From positions 1 through 49,693 of the forward strand of contig PWWL01000210.1 in the NCBI GenBank assembly GCA_003561515.1: a DNA stretch of 49,693 nucleotides, read 5' to 3'. Under the pieces are notes generated by a model that saw only the letters and a list, made by a program, of their open reading frames with translations, did not search any database and was not told the origin of the DNA. Positions 34,101-42,908 of this stretch are shown one piece after another; position 1 is the stretch's first letter; the number at the start of each line of letters is the position of its first letter. This DNA is from Balneolaceae bacterium (GTDB taxonomy: Bacteria > Bacteroidota > Rhodothermia > Balneolales > Balneolaceae). The position numbers and the translations under genes were made by a program.

Positions 34101-35807
34101 TGGATTGTTACCTTTATTGTTCCCACAATTATACAAGAAATGGAAGGGAGCTCTTCGGGTACCGGCTACGTTCGAGCCAACCGCAATGGCATAGATTATG
34201 ACGCCACTTTTTACATCCGCGATGTACTCGGTGTGCCCGCATTTACCAACGTTCCATACACTCTGAAAGGTGAACTGGATTTTAACTGGAGCGATGGACT
34301 TATTTTCAGGGATATTGAGCTAACCGATCAGAATGGCGGTCGCGGCACGCTGTTCGGTCAGGTTGACCTTAATCAATTTGATCCCACTATTTTTATCGAT
34401 CTCACGCTCGACCTCGATAACCTTCACTTCATGAACAATCCTTACGATCCTGACATACCGTTCTATGCTTCTCTTTATGGTTCTGGTCAGGCGCGGATTA
34501 CAGGCACCAATTTCAGCCCTTTTCTGAGAACGTCTCAAACAGTGAACATTTCATCAAACTCACGAATTTCCATTCCGCTTGAAGAAGAAACGGAATTTGA
34601 GCAAGACCGGAGGTTTATTCAGTTTGTGGAAACGTTCGATCTCTCTTTGCTCGATGCAAGAACCCGTGATGGCGACGAAAACGGAAATGGTGACGTACCT
34701 CCGGAGGAGCTCACATTTATTGAGCGATTTACAATGGACCTGAATTTTACGGCCAGCAACCCCATCAACGTTCAGCTAATTTTTGACCGCGTTACAAACG
34801 AAGTGCTTAACGCCAATGGAACGGGCCAGGTGCGGATCCTCCTCGAAGATCAGGATGTAAGTATGTTTGGACGATTCAACATACAGAGTGGAGATTACCA
34901 ATTTGTGAGCGGTGATATTTTCACACGGCGATTCACTCTTCAGGAAGGCGGAAGCATCAGCTGGCAGGGCGACCTGGTGGATGCGAGCCTGAACGTTACC
35001 GCTCTCTACCGCGCTCGTCCGCTCATTTCATCGCTCGTACCAACGGCACGAGCCGCAGAAACCGCCGGCTCGGGAAGAATTCCTATTGAATTGGTGCTTC
35101 AAATTGGAGGAACCATCACAGAAGTAGAGAACGACTTCTTTTTCAGGGTTTCAACAGGTATTGAAGGCACACTCGACCCAACGATCGCCACACAAATCAA
35201 CAATTTGAATCAAAATGAAGAACAGAAACTGATTCAGGCAACAAGTATATTGCTGAGCGGGAACTTCCTTCCCACAGATTCGGCGCAAAACTTTGCATTT
35301 GCTGACGGCGTAACTGGGGCAGCTGTTGTAAACCCCCTCATAACGAGCCAGGTTATCAACCCGCTGTTGTCGAACCAAATCAACTCACTGCTCCGAAGCG
35401 ACATCACTTTTGATATCGATCTTAATCTTACTGCGTTCAATGAGGTAGATTTAGGCGTGGCTCTAAGGCTTTTTGATGACAGGGTTATTTTAAGAAGAGA
35501 AGGGCAGATCGGCGGCCAGGAAAACGAAAGTAATATTGGTGATCTTGGTGCCACGTACAGAATAAACCGAACTTTTTCACTTACGGCGTTTCACAGGCAG
35601 GATCCTACCCTCACCTACACCAGCGGCGGAGCAGGAAGTACAACCACGCAAACTCAGGAAATGAACGGCGTAGGCCTCGAAGCCAGAGTGCAGTTTAACA
35701 CCTGGCAAAGTTTCAGGCAGCGTATAACCGGGGCCTTAAGAAGCTTCTTCGGAATACAGCGAAATAAAGAAGATGACAGCGAAAGCGAATCTCTGGCAGA
35801 AAATTAA
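31128..35807 (+). CDS. tamB: TamB-like translocation/assembly module protein (AsmA-like, DUF490)
   Basis: 1559 residues, larger than the E. coli TamB. The only start in the gap is a TTG (31128), giving MIYRWLYKIWRYFWITVGVL, an uncleaved N-terminal transmembrane helix (about 12-35). The rest is a long series of amphipathic beta-strands with the repeat rhythm of AsmA-like lipid-transfer bridges (for example ISIDGELSTDDSIALP-like and GRIAGRGAGFDRYAALDISADLSS). The C-terminal DUF490 domain is clear: VTNEVLNANGTGQVRILLEDQDVSMFGRFNIQSGDYQFVSGDIFTRRFTLQEGGSISWQGDLVDA, ending in a barrel-like stretch. TamB-type proteins span the periplasm and aid lipid transport or outer-membrane protein insertion with TamA/BamA. 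No TamA is adjacent, but a BamA-like barrel occurs in the protein two genes downstream. Confidence 0.93.
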   Translation: MIYRWLYKIWRYFWITVGVLAGIILFVMLVAGITLQLPATKDYIRGEVVETFNDQFEGNLTLESIGGIIPIRTEIKAGRVFAPSDSINPVLEFEKANVTINWWELIRQNLSISSFEVHRPVISIFKTEEEIALVKAFTQREQETARRIQESDTPRIFNQLNIFAPYLSIIDGELSTDDSIALPDHLLQYGSINIEKLNATLFLELTDSQVFADILNFSADIPDTEMEFAQFSGQFYGDNRYFELNSINLTTALAEVEFNFEATPVNIYEGNLEQQLRNASYRAIIRNSSIKAGLFSRFIPAWPDFSDDLILEMTAEGTVDELYIDRFQASIGQSAIIMSAVTENVLSGDLSYNIQLENLVLHPDEIEFIAGPYVQNLELDAYEISTIRGDIYGNLREFNSDIRLQTATGSLNFDSNLSLSDIPEYEFLAELDSLDLSPLLRDTTNLTMLNGRIAGRGAGFDRYAALDISADLSSSILAGFPFEKIIGEFNYDERFLNYSALFEENGSLFQANGSFKNDDGYIYLVSDGSITDLNLPRYVDLLDAESTQFSGTFSANVQGSNINDIYGRVSMEMEESMIGPDSLRPHQLYADIDSPENSSRTLRFTSSFFDGELRGTLTPTQIQKTVAFWGSYLQERIRNEILFDDEFTLFDAPDSSEEDHELDLSLNIFIKDLGLLRHYLPALPEINSSARINATLNTDNNRMMFSGNIYDDSFNMRDLTFNGLNSSLSANFRHGERLRDYAVVDLQVNSSQALFNEMNFTDSYLNLSMRNDSLEVNQKLERDDDISLETILLGVITPGQFEVGIKEFNLGSSRYMWTTDGEPRLIYTDYNSLTVHDLMLSSDNDLVEINGTFSSSFEDSVQYNVKNFDLSRISDLVGGRISFSGILNGDFVTRSLTETPSVSGNIDVTEGRIDGRLIGDVSLRSSYNAELERFDTDIRVFTDPEKYGSYFNRNQEIGQDLRLTGYFKIPDSDDPDDDYFYFDADLREIYMWIVTFIVPTIIQEMEGSSSGTGYVRANRNGIDYDATFYIRDVLGVPAFTNVPYTLKGELDFNWSDGLIFRDIELTDQNGGRGTLFGQVDLNQFDPTIFIDLTLDLDNLHFMNNPYDPDIPFYASLYGSGQARITGTNFSPFLRTSQTVNISSNSRISIPLEEETEFEQDRRFIQFVETFDLSLLDARTRDGDENGNGDVPPEELTFIERFTMDLNFTASNPINVQLIFDRVTNEVLNANGTGQVRILLEDQDVSMFGRFNIQSGDYQFVSGDIFTRRFTLQEGGSISWQGDLVDASLNVTALYRARPLISSLVPTARAAETAGSGRIPIELVLQIGGTITEVENDFFFRVSTGIEGTLDPTIATQINNLNQNEEQKLIQATSILLSGNFLPTDSAQNFAFADGVTGAAVVNPLITSQVINPLLSNQINSLLRSDITFDIDLNLTAFNEVDLGVALRLFDDRVILRREGQIGGQENESNIGDLGATYRINRTFSLTAFHRQDPTLTYTSGGAGSTTTQTQEMNGVGLEARVQFNTWQSFRQRITGALRSFFGIQRNKEDDSESESLAEN

Positions 35808-35828
35808 ATTTACAATCCAACATATTTA

Positions 35829-37985
35829 ATGAGCGAAAACAACCTCAGTAGTTTAGAAAAGAAAATCATAGAACTTTTAAAGTCATATCCTGACGCATCC
35901 ATTCCGGTTCCGCTTTTACAGGACGCACTCTCACTATCAAAAAAGAAAGGGGCGAAAAAACTTAAAAAATGCGTAAACAGGCTCAAACAACTTGGACATA
36001 TCCGGGTGAGCAAGGGCAACCTGGTACGACTTAACGAAGTTGTGGAGAGCGACAAGTCGGTGGTTACCGGCAAACTTGATGTAACCAGCCACGGCGACGG
36101 CTACGTGATAGTTGAAGGACGCGATCAGGATATCAAAATTTCGAAACGGTTTATGGGCACGGCCCTCAACGGCGATACCGTGAAAGTGAAGCTGATGGGC
36201 TACCACAGGAAAAGCAACAAGCCGATCGGGCGTATTGAAGATGTGGTGAAACGGGCCAGAACACTCTTTGTGGGAACCCTCAGAGAAGCCGCGAAAAATA
36301 CCTTTTTAATTGAATCGGACAGGCAATCGTCCCGCGTCGACTTTTTCGTTGATCCGGTTGACTTGAACGGCGCCAAGCCCGGCGACAAGGTTACCTTTAA
36401 CCTGGTTCAATGGGACGATGTTCGCGGTTATCCGCAGGCTAAAGTGGTGCAATCGCTAGGCGATGCAGGCACCAACGAAGCCAACGTTCTGTCCATTCTT
36501 GCCGAAAAACAGTTTGCCTCCAGCTTTCCACCCAATGTTGAGCAGTTTGCCGAGCGTATTCCGGACCGCATTTCTGAAGAAGAGATTGCCCGCCGGCGGG
36601 ATATGCGCGACGAAGTGGTTCTCACAATTGACCCCGCCGATGCGAAAGATTTTGATGACGGGCTTAGTATCCAGATACTCAACAACGGCAACTACTATCT
36701 TGGCGTGCACATCGCTGATGTTACCCACTACATGCCCCGCGGATCGGAGCTCGACACGGAAGCCTTTCATCGCGGTACAAGCGTCTACCTGGTCGACCGG
36801 GTAATTCCGATGCTGCCCGAGCGTCTAAGCAATGGAGTTTGCAGCCTGAGGCCGAACGAGGATAAACTTGCCTACAGCTGTTTCATGGAAATTGCCCCCA
36901 ACGGCAAACTTGTGAACTACACCATCGAAGAAACGGTGATTCACTCAAAACAGCGATTTGTGTATGACGAGGTGCAGGAAATACTTGATGGCAAGGCAAA
37001 ACATCGATTCAAAGATGAGCTCAAAATACTTGAGAAACTGGCCAAGACATTGCTTGAGAAACGATTTCGCGAGGGTTCAATCAACTTTGAAACCCCGGAG
37101 CCAAGGTTCGTTTTGGATGACACCGGTAAACCGGTAGACGTAATTGTGAAAGAACGTTTATTTGCACACAAGCTTATCGAAGAATGTATGTTAATGGCCA
37201 ATAAAACAGTCGCCTATCATGTCGATACTCTTCGAAAGAGGGGCAGTAACAAAAAATCGGAAAAAAATGACCATCCGTTCTTGTACCGTATTCATGATTT
37301 GCCCGATCTCGAAAAGCTCAACAATATCCGCGAAACTGCGAAACCGCTGGGTATCAATTTCGACCTCAATGGGAGAATTTCCGCAAAAAATATCAATCAG
37401 CTTTTGAAACAGATCGAGAACACTTCTCTCGAAAATATCATCAATGGCCTGATGCTCCGTGCAATGGCAAAGGCTGAGTATTCACCCAAGAACATAGGAC
37501 ACTTTGGACTTGGTTTTTCTGATTATGCGCACTTTACGAGCCCGATACGACGTTACCCCGACGTAATTGTTCACAGGCTGCTAAAACGCTACAGCGGCGG
37601 AAGCTCTGAGTACACATTTGATGAATTATCTCGTATGGGCGAACATTGCAGCGAAAGAGAACGTTACGCTGTGGAAGCAGAACGGGATTCCGTTAAGCTG
37701 AAACAGGTTGAGTATTTATCCGAAAAATTAGGCCAGACGTTCGATGCCACCATCAGCGGTGTTACAGAAAACGGATTGTATTGCCAATTAAATGATATAT
37801 ACTGTGAAGGAATGATACGCGTTAGCGATCTTAAGGATGACTTTTATATCTATCATCCCAAAATGCACTGTCTCACCGGCCGATCAAAGGGCAAACAATT
37901 TCGCCTTGGCGATCCCATCAAAGTGAAAGTGGTGCGAACCGATCTGGATCGTCGGCAGATTGATCTGGAATATTCTGCATACTAA
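35829..37985 (+). CDS. rnr: Ribonuclease R (RNase II/R family 3'-5' exoribonuclease)
   Basis: 718 residues. N-terminal winged helix-like region (LEKKIIELLKSYPDASIPVPLLQDALSLSKKKG), OB/CSD domains (VTGKLDVTSHGDGYVIVEG), the RNB catalytic domain with the metal cluster in VVLTIDPADAKDFDDGLSIQ and the FVLDDTGKPVDVIVKERLFAHKLIEECMLMANKTVA segment, and a C-terminal S1 domain (FDATISGVTENGLYCQLNDIYCEGMIRVSDLKDDFY). Missing the lysine-rich tail of E. coli RNase R, as usual in this clade. It starts 21 nt after tamB and its stop lies 14 nt before the next start. Degrades structured RNA including rRNA and mRNA fragments. Confidence 0.96.
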   Translation: MSENNLSSLEKKIIELLKSYPDASIPVPLLQDALSLSKKKGAKKLKKCVNRLKQLGHIRVSKGNLVRLNEVVESDKSVVTGKLDVTSHGDGYVIVEGRDQDIKISKRFMGTALNGDTVKVKLMGYHRKSNKPIGRIEDVVKRARTLFVGTLREAAKNTFLIESDRQSSRVDFFVDPVDLNGAKPGDKVTFNLVQWDDVRGYPQAKVVQSLGDAGTNEANVLSILAEKQFASSFPPNVEQFAERIPDRISEEEIARRRDMRDEVVLTIDPADAKDFDDGLSIQILNNGNYYLGVHIADVTHYMPRGSELDTEAFHRGTSVYLVDRVIPMLPERLSNGVCSLRPNEDKLAYSCFMEIAPNGKLVNYTIEETVIHSKQRFVYDEVQEILDGKAKHRFKDELKILEKLAKTLLEKRFREGSINFETPEPRFVLDDTGKPVDVIVKERLFAHKLIEECMLMANKTVAYHVDTLRKRGSNKKSEKNDHPFLYRIHDLPDLEKLNNIRETAKPLGINFDLNGRISAKNINQLLKQIENTSLENIINGLMLRAMAKAEYSPKNIGHFGLGFSDYAHFTSPIRRYPDVIVHRLLKRYSGGSSEYTFDELSRMGEHCSERERYAVEAERDSVKLKQVEYLSEKLGQTFDATISGVTENGLYCQLNDIYCEGMIRVSDLKDDFYIYHPKMHCLTGRSKGKQFRLGDPIKVKVVRTDLDRRQIDLEYSAY

Positions 37986-37998
37986 ACATCTCTATGAC

Positions 37999-40900
37999 AT
38001 GCGCTTGCTACAAAAATCTCTACTTGTTGCGTTACTAACCATATTCATCGGAACGGCAGCTGCCGAAGAACTTCTCGCCCAATATTTCTTTTTCGGGAAA
38101 AACAGGGTTCAGTATGAACGGTTCGAATGGAGATTCATAGAAACCGATCACTTCGATATTTACTACTACGATTCGAGAAACTACCACCTCGCGCAATTCA
38201 CCGCCGAAGCTGTAGAAAGTTCTCTAAAGCAGCTGAATGAAGATTTTGGGGATCAACTCACCGACCGTATTCCGGTCATTATATATGATTCTCACAGCGA
38301 TTTCTCTCAAACCAATGTCGTTGCCCTTCCCGTAGAAGCGCAGGGCATCGGGGGTGTAACCGATAAGTTTAAGAATCGGATGACACAACCATTTATGGGC
38401 GACTATGCGGACTTCCGCCGAACCATCCACCATGAACTTGTGCATGCGTATATAAATGATGTTTACTACGGCGGCACAATACAATCAATTGTCCAGAACA
38501 ACATTCAGCTGGTGTTTCCTCTCTGGTTTGAAGAAGGGCTTGCCGAATATCTCGCACTTGGGTGGGATACCCAGACCGACATGTTTATGAGGGATGCCGT
38601 TCTGAATAACTACCTTCCGCCAATTCAACAACTCCAGGGCTTCTTTGCATACCGCGGCGGCCAGGCGTTTTGGTACTACATCGCCGATCAGTATGGCAGG
38701 CCGAAAATCACTGAAATTCTGCAGCGTATCAAATCAAACCGAAACATACGTCTGTCGCTCGTTCAATCGTTGGGCCTTGAACTCGACGAGCTTTCTGAAC
38801 GCTGGCACGAATACTGGAGACAACGTTATTTCCCGGAAGTGGCAGAACGGCAATCGTTAAGCAGCGTTGCCACGCAAATCACCACCAGAGCACGTTCGGG
38901 CTCCTACAACACCAGCCCTACCATTTCACCGAGGGGCGATAAAATTGCTATGATTTCGAACCGCAGAGGTGTATTCGACATTATTGTGGTAGATGCAAAC
39001 ACAGGGGAAAGACTCAAAACCCTGGTGAGAGGTTCTGATAGCGCGATGTTTGAAGAATTGAACATCCTCATTCCAAACCTTAGCTGGTCGCCCGATGGTA
39101 CCCGGATTGCCATGTCGAGCAAGTCTCAAGGTTCGCTTAACCTCGCAATTATTGAATACGAAAGTGGTAACTCTAATTTGATTCGGTTTCCCGATCTTGA
39201 CGCCATCAATTCTGTTTCATGGTCGCCAGACAGACAAAAGATCGCGTTCGATGGCAATATGGGCGGTTATCAGGATATCTTCGTGTACAACCTCGAAACC
39301 GGCGACTTCCAGAATCTGACCAAAGATGTGTTCACGGATAAAGAACCAGCTTGGGGTCCCAACTCTGAATTTGTCTACTTTGTGTCGAACCGCGGTGGCA
39401 TTCTCCAGCCCGGTTATGCCCGCGCGGGCTACTCCATCATGCAGAATGATGACTTTTACGAAACAGATCTTTACCGCATTCGGGTTGGAAGTAGTAGAAT
39501 AGAACAGCTTACCAATACCCCCTCCTGGTCGGATTACCAACCCACTCTGACCAGAGACGGCAGGTTGCTTTTCGTATCGGATCAAAACGGAATTCCCAAT
39601 ATTTATGAGTATGACTTAAGCAGCAGAACAGTACATCCGATCACAGATCTCCAATCGGGTGTAATGCAGATCTCCGTTTCTGCCGATGGAACACGGCTTG
39701 CATTTAATTCACTCAATCGCGGCTTCCCGGATATTTTTATGATTCGAGCTCCCTTCGATAGGCGAATGGACAGGCAGCTCACACCAAATCTGTGGGCACA
39801 GGAGCGAGCAGAGCGGTCGCCCGGCGACAGAGTGCCGGCAGTCCGCTACGTTCAGGAGATGCTGTCTCATCGCGAACGCGGCAATATGATCACGGCGCGT
39901 TCACTGATCGATGCTCCCGTCACAGGATTCGAACGAATGATTCGGGCTGAGCCAGACACGACCGAACAAGACACCGTACGCAGAGACAGGATTGACTTCA
40001 GAAATTACCAGTTCGGTGAAAGCGTTGTGCGCGACACGACAATCGTTCTGCGAGACGATCCAAGTAAATTTGAGCCGGAACACAATCTAACCGAAGATGG
40101 GTACTACCAGCCCAGACAATACAGGCTTCAGTTCAGCCCCGATTTTTCGTATGCAGCGGGCCAGCTAAGCACCTACTACGGAACATCTGCTTTTGCCTTT
40201 GTACGTCTCACTGACTTATTTGGGGATCATGAGATCTCGTTTGGGTCAAATCTTGTGTTCGACTTGCGGAACAGCGACTACACGTTTCAGTACGGGTACC
40301 TTCGAAATCGAACAAATTTCTTTACTTCATTTTTCCATCAATCGAGGAATTTCCAGACATTCGCCGGCGAACTGTTACGGTTCAGAACCTACGGATTATC
40401 TGTTGATTTTCAGTACCCGCTGAACCGTTATCAACGATTCGACTACGGCATATCCGGTATAGGTATTGCCCGTGACTTCAGCTCCGTAAGAGGTATAGGT
40501 GATTTTGGCCTAAGCAATGAAAGCAGCTACTTTTTATATCCGCAGGTTACCTTTACCGGCGACTTCACCATTCCCGGTTTTATTACACCACGGGGCGGAA
40601 ACCGCTACTCGGTAAGGCTTGCCGGAAGCCCTCCGTTGGGCTCAGAAGTTCCGCAATTTGCCACTCTGCTTGGCGATTACCGGCAGTACATTGATCTCGG
40701 ATCACAATACTCAATTGCCCTGCGTGCCGCCGGTGCAGCCTCATATGGAAGGGACTCTCAAACCTTTTTCATGGGTGGTATGCTTGGCTGGATTAACCAG
40801 CGATGGTCGGATGCGGAAATCCCGTTCGAACGGCTTGCCGACACATTCTTCACACTGCCTGCCACGCCTCTTCGAGGTCATGAGTTCAACACGATATATG

Positions 40901-41358
40901 GTGATAAATTCACGATGATTAATGCTGAGTTCAGATTCCCGCTATTTGCGGCAGTGCTACCCGGCCCTGTTCCCATTCTGCCGTTATGGAACATTACAGC
41001 CGTTGCATTTGTGGATGCCGGTGCCGCCTGGGGTTTTGACATTCCCTATTCAAGATTCAATGATGCGAGCGGCAACCCGATAGTTTACTTTGAAAATCCG
41101 GGCAATTTTGAAGGGCGTGTGGCCAACAAGCGAAATGAGTTTTTGGATCCACAAACAGGTTTACTGCGAGACGGTCCGGCACGGGATGGCGACGTTCCGG
41201 TTAGTTTCGTTGACGGAGACATATTGATCGGAGCAGGATTCGGCCTTCGCACGATATTACTGGGGCTTCCCTTCCGTTACGATGTGGGATGGCCTTATCA
41301 AAGAGGAGGATTCGGCAGCAGGCCGATCCATTACTTCTCGATCGGTATCGATTTTTAA
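37999..41358 (+). CDS. Secreted HExxH peptidase - TolB-like propeller - BamA-like barrel fusion protein
   Basis: The ATG at 37999 gives MRLLQKSLLVALLTIFIGTAAAEELLAQ, a Sec signal peptide, so it is preferred to the track start inside rnr (about 1119 residues). Three parts are seen. (1) About 30-290: peptidase-MA-like metalloprotease with HELVH (about 145-149) and WFEEGLAEYLA supplying the third ligand. (2) About 300-620: WD40/TolB-like propeller with repeated blades (GDKIAMISNRRGVFDIIVV, DGTRIAMSSKSQGSLNLAI, DRQKIAFDGNMGGYQDIFV, DGTRLAFNSLNRGFPDIFM). (3) About 690-1119: outer-membrane barrel of the Omp85 type, with TPLRGHEFN like the VRGF/Y motif of BamA and a final strand ending HYFSIGIDF. 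Terminal Phe is the usual BAM signal. Function unknown; a cell-surface or periplasmic protease tethered in the outer membrane is inferred. Confidence 0.87.
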   Translation: MRLLQKSLLVALLTIFIGTAAAEELLAQYFFFGKNRVQYERFEWRFIETDHFDIYYYDSRNYHLAQFTAEAVESSLKQLNEDFGDQLTDRIPVIIYDSHSDFSQTNVVALPVEAQGIGGVTDKFKNRMTQPFMGDYADFRRTIHHELVHAYINDVYYGGTIQSIVQNNIQLVFPLWFEEGLAEYLALGWDTQTDMFMRDAVLNNYLPPIQQLQGFFAYRGGQAFWYYIADQYGRPKITEILQRIKSNRNIRLSLVQSLGLELDELSERWHEYWRQRYFPEVAERQSLSSVATQITTRARSGSYNTSPTISPRGDKIAMISNRRGVFDIIVVDANTGERLKTLVRGSDSAMFEELNILIPNLSWSPDGTRIAMSSKSQGSLNLAIIEYESGNSNLIRFPDLDAINSVSWSPDRQKIAFDGNMGGYQDIFVYNLETGDFQNLTKDVFTDKEPAWGPNSEFVYFVSNRGGILQPGYARAGYSIMQNDDFYETDLYRIRVGSSRIEQLTNTPSWSDYQPTLTRDGRLLFVSDQNGIPNIYEYDLSSRTVHPITDLQSGVMQISVSADGTRLAFNSLNRGFPDIFMIRAPFDRRMDRQLTPNLWAQERAERSPGDRVPAVRYVQEMLSHRERGNMITARSLIDAPVTGFERMIRAEPDTTEQDTVRRDRIDFRNYQFGESVVRDTTIVLRDDPSKFEPEHNLTEDGYYQPRQYRLQFSPDFSYAAGQLSTYYGTSAFAFVRLTDLFGDHEISFGSNLVFDLRNSDYTFQYGYLRNRTNFFTSFFHQSRNFQTFAGELLRFRTYGLSVDFQYPLNRYQRFDYGISGIGIARDFSSVRGIGDFGLSNESSYFLYPQVTFTGDFTIPGFITPRGGNRYSVRLAGSPPLGSEVPQFATLLGDYRQYIDLGSQYSIALRAAGAASYGRDSQTFFMGGMLGWINQRWSDAEIPFERLADTFFTLPATPLRGHEFNTIYGDKFTMINAEFRFPLFAAVLPGPVPILPLWNITAVAFVDAGAAWGFDIPYSRFNDASGNPIVYFENPGNFEGRVANKRNEFLDPQTGLLRDGPARDGDVPVSFVDGDILIGAGFGLRTILLGLPFRYDVGWPYQRGGFGSRPIHYFSIGIDF

Positions 41359-41382
41359 AACCAGCCTCCCATGGATATATTC

Positions 41383-41412
41383 AAGGCGGATCATCGATCC
41401 GCCTTTTTTTTG
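41383..41412 (+). terminator. Rho-independent terminator after the peptidase-barrel gene
   Basis: Plus strand AAGGCGGAT, loop CATCG, ATCCGCCTT then T6: a perfect 9-bp GC-rich stem with a T-tract, 25 nt past the stop codon. It separates the rqcH-to-barrel run from the GH16 gene. Confidence 0.92.
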
Positions 41413-41434
41413 TTCAAATTCACGCCCAACAACA

Positions 41435-42241
41435 ATGAAATTTAGAACTCTGCTTCTTTTCACATCATCACTACTTCTGATTCTGCAAAGTTGCAGCAGC
41501 AATGAAAGTACTCTTTCCGGTGAATTTGAACTGGTTTGGAGCGAAGAGTTTTCCGGTGATTCTATCGACACGAATACATGGGTATTCTGGGAAGGGCCGG
41601 CATATAACAACGAACTTCAATACTATACCCCCAGGCCTGACAATGCCTTTATCGGGGACGGAAAACTTCACCTGAAGGCACTTCGCGAAAGCTATCGCGG
41701 CTACGATTATACATCGGCCAGGATTTCAAGCGACAGCACACGCATTGGTTGGAAGCACGGCAGATTTGAAGCGAGCATTAAAATGCCGGCTGGGCAGGGT
41801 TTCTGGCCGGCGTTCTGGCTGATGCCGATGCGCGATGACGGATGGCCGCGCGGTGGTGAAATCGACATCATGGAGTTTCGCGGAAATGAGCTCACATCCA
41901 CAAGCGGAGCTGTTCACTACTGGATGGAAGGCTGTGAGGGCAACCCGGTTCAGTGCCGTAACTATATCACCGAGGCGCTTGAAACCGACATAGACCTTAG
42001 CAGCAGCTTTAACCTCTATGCACTTGAATGGGATGAGTTAGGGTTAACGTGGTACTTTAACGACATCGAGTTCATGTATGTGCCATTCACTGAAATAGAT
42101 GCAGAATTTGAACCATTTTCAACGCCGTTCTACATTATTCTGAACCTTGCCGTTGGGGGTGATTTTCTGCCAAATCCCGATGAAAATACGGAATTTCCGC
42201 AGTCGCTTGTGGTGGATTATGTGAGGGTGTATCAGAAGTAA
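41435..42241 (+). CDS. GH16-family beta-glucanase/laminarinase lipoprotein
   Basis: 268 residues from the ATG at 41435; the track start at 41282 lies inside the previous gene. The N-terminus MKFRTLLLFTSSLLLILQSC is a lipoprotein signal with Cys20. The catalytic domain has the GH16 motif GGEIDIMEFRG, with nucleophile Glu142, Asp144 and acid/base Glu147, plus FELVWSEEFSGDSIDTNTW and GRFEASIKMPAGQGFWPAFWLMP before it. The C-terminal end VVDYVRVYQK is the usual last strand. GH16 enzymes cut beta-1,3 or beta-1,3/1,4 glucans such as laminarin; the fold without an extra loop suits a laminarinase. No transporter of polysaccharide-utilisation type is adjacent. Confidence 0.92.
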   Translation: MKFRTLLLFTSSLLLILQSCSSNESTLSGEFELVWSEEFSGDSIDTNTWVFWEGPAYNNELQYYTPRPDNAFIGDGKLHLKALRESYRGYDYTSARISSDSTRIGWKHGRFEASIKMPAGQGFWPAFWLMPMRDDGWPRGGEIDIMEFRGNELTSTSGAVHYWMEGCEGNPVQCRNYITEALETDIDLSSSFNLYALEWDELGLTWYFNDIEFMYVPFTEIDAEFEPFSTPFYIILNLAVGGDFLPNPDENTEFPQSLVVDYVRVYQK

Positions 42242-42242
42242 T

Positions 42243-42275
42243 AAAAAAGCCCCCCTGTAACTACAGAGGGGCCCT
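42243..42275 (-). terminator. Rho-independent terminator after the bacilliredoxin gene
   Basis: Minus strand GCCCCTCTGT, loop AGTT, ACAGGGGGGC, then TTTTTT. It lies 38 nt past the bacilliredoxin stop, right after the convergent GH16 stop, and may serve both directions, although the T-run is on the minus strand. Confidence 0.85.
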
Positions 42276-42312
42276 TAACCACAACCAATCACAAAATCAT
42301 AAAGAATTGTTG

Positions 42313-42759
42313 TCAGGCGCTTTCCTTGCCAGCGAAGGCGTCGAACACCATGATTAGATCGCCGGCAACCTCTTCGCGGGTTCTGCCCTCAATTCTGTGT
42401 CTGGGAATCATGGCCTTGATTTCACCATCAACAAAATAGGCGAATGCCGGTGATGATGGAGGATATTCGCTAAAAAATTCTCGTGCCCTTGCGGTGGCTT
42501 CCTTATCCTGGCCTGCAAATACCGTTACCAGGTGGTCGGGCTTGGTTTCGGTTTTATCAAGGGCAATTGCAGCGCCCGGCCGGGCATTTCCTGCTGCACA
42601 GCCACAAACAGAATTTATGACCATAAGCATCGTTCCTTTGTTATACTCATTCATAGCCCGGTCAACTTCTTCCGGAGTTTTGAGCTCTTCCACACCAAGG
42701 TCTGTCAGCTCTTTTCTCATCCATGAAGTATCCGGTCCTACGCCAAATCCAAATTGCAT
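42313..42759 (-). CDS. BrxA/BrxB-family bacilliredoxin
   Basis: 148 residues, thioredoxin-like fold. The motif CGC is at Cys52-Gly-Cys54 in VINSVCGCAAGNARPGAAIAL, as in the YphP/YqiW family. Start VGPDTSWMRKELTDLGVEELKTPEEVD resembles the family consensus. In Firmicutes these proteins remove bacillithiol from mixed disulfides; the DUF1094 family is broad, and it also occurs in Bacteroidota-like bacteria. The remainder (KPDHLVTVFAGQDKEATARAREFFSEYPPSSPAFAYFVDGEIKAMIPRHRIEGR) is typical and without gaps. Monocistronic, with a terminator downstream. Whether the host makes bacillithiol cannot be told here. Confidence 0.92.
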   Translation of the reverse strand: MQFGFGVGPDTSWMRKELTDLGVEELKTPEEVDRAMNEYNKGTMLMVINSVCGCAAGNARPGAAIALDKTETKPDHLVTVFAGQDKEATARAREFFSEYPPSSPAFAYFVDGEIKAMIPRHRIEGRTREEVAGDLIMVFDAFAGKESA

Positions 42760-42780
42760 ACGTTTGTTATTTTTATTCTC

Positions 42781-42788
42781 TATTTTTG
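42781..42788 (+). promoter_or_regulatory. Candidate -7 element (TATTTTTG) in the bacilliredoxin/lipoprotein divergent gap
   Basis: Plus strand TATTTTTG matches TAnnTTTG, 52 nt before the track start of the CBM9-like gene and 121 nt before its preferred ATG. A long A/T-rich context raises the chance of a fortuitous match, so confidence is modest. Confidence 0.4.
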
Positions 42789-42908
42789 CACACCGGAATA
42801 TAAGGATTTTTTCTCATTTAGCAGAGATGGTTTCCTTCTATGAAGCCCAGAATTATTATTAATCGTTATTCCGATTTCAAAATTTTCACCGACCACATTT
42901 ATATCCTG

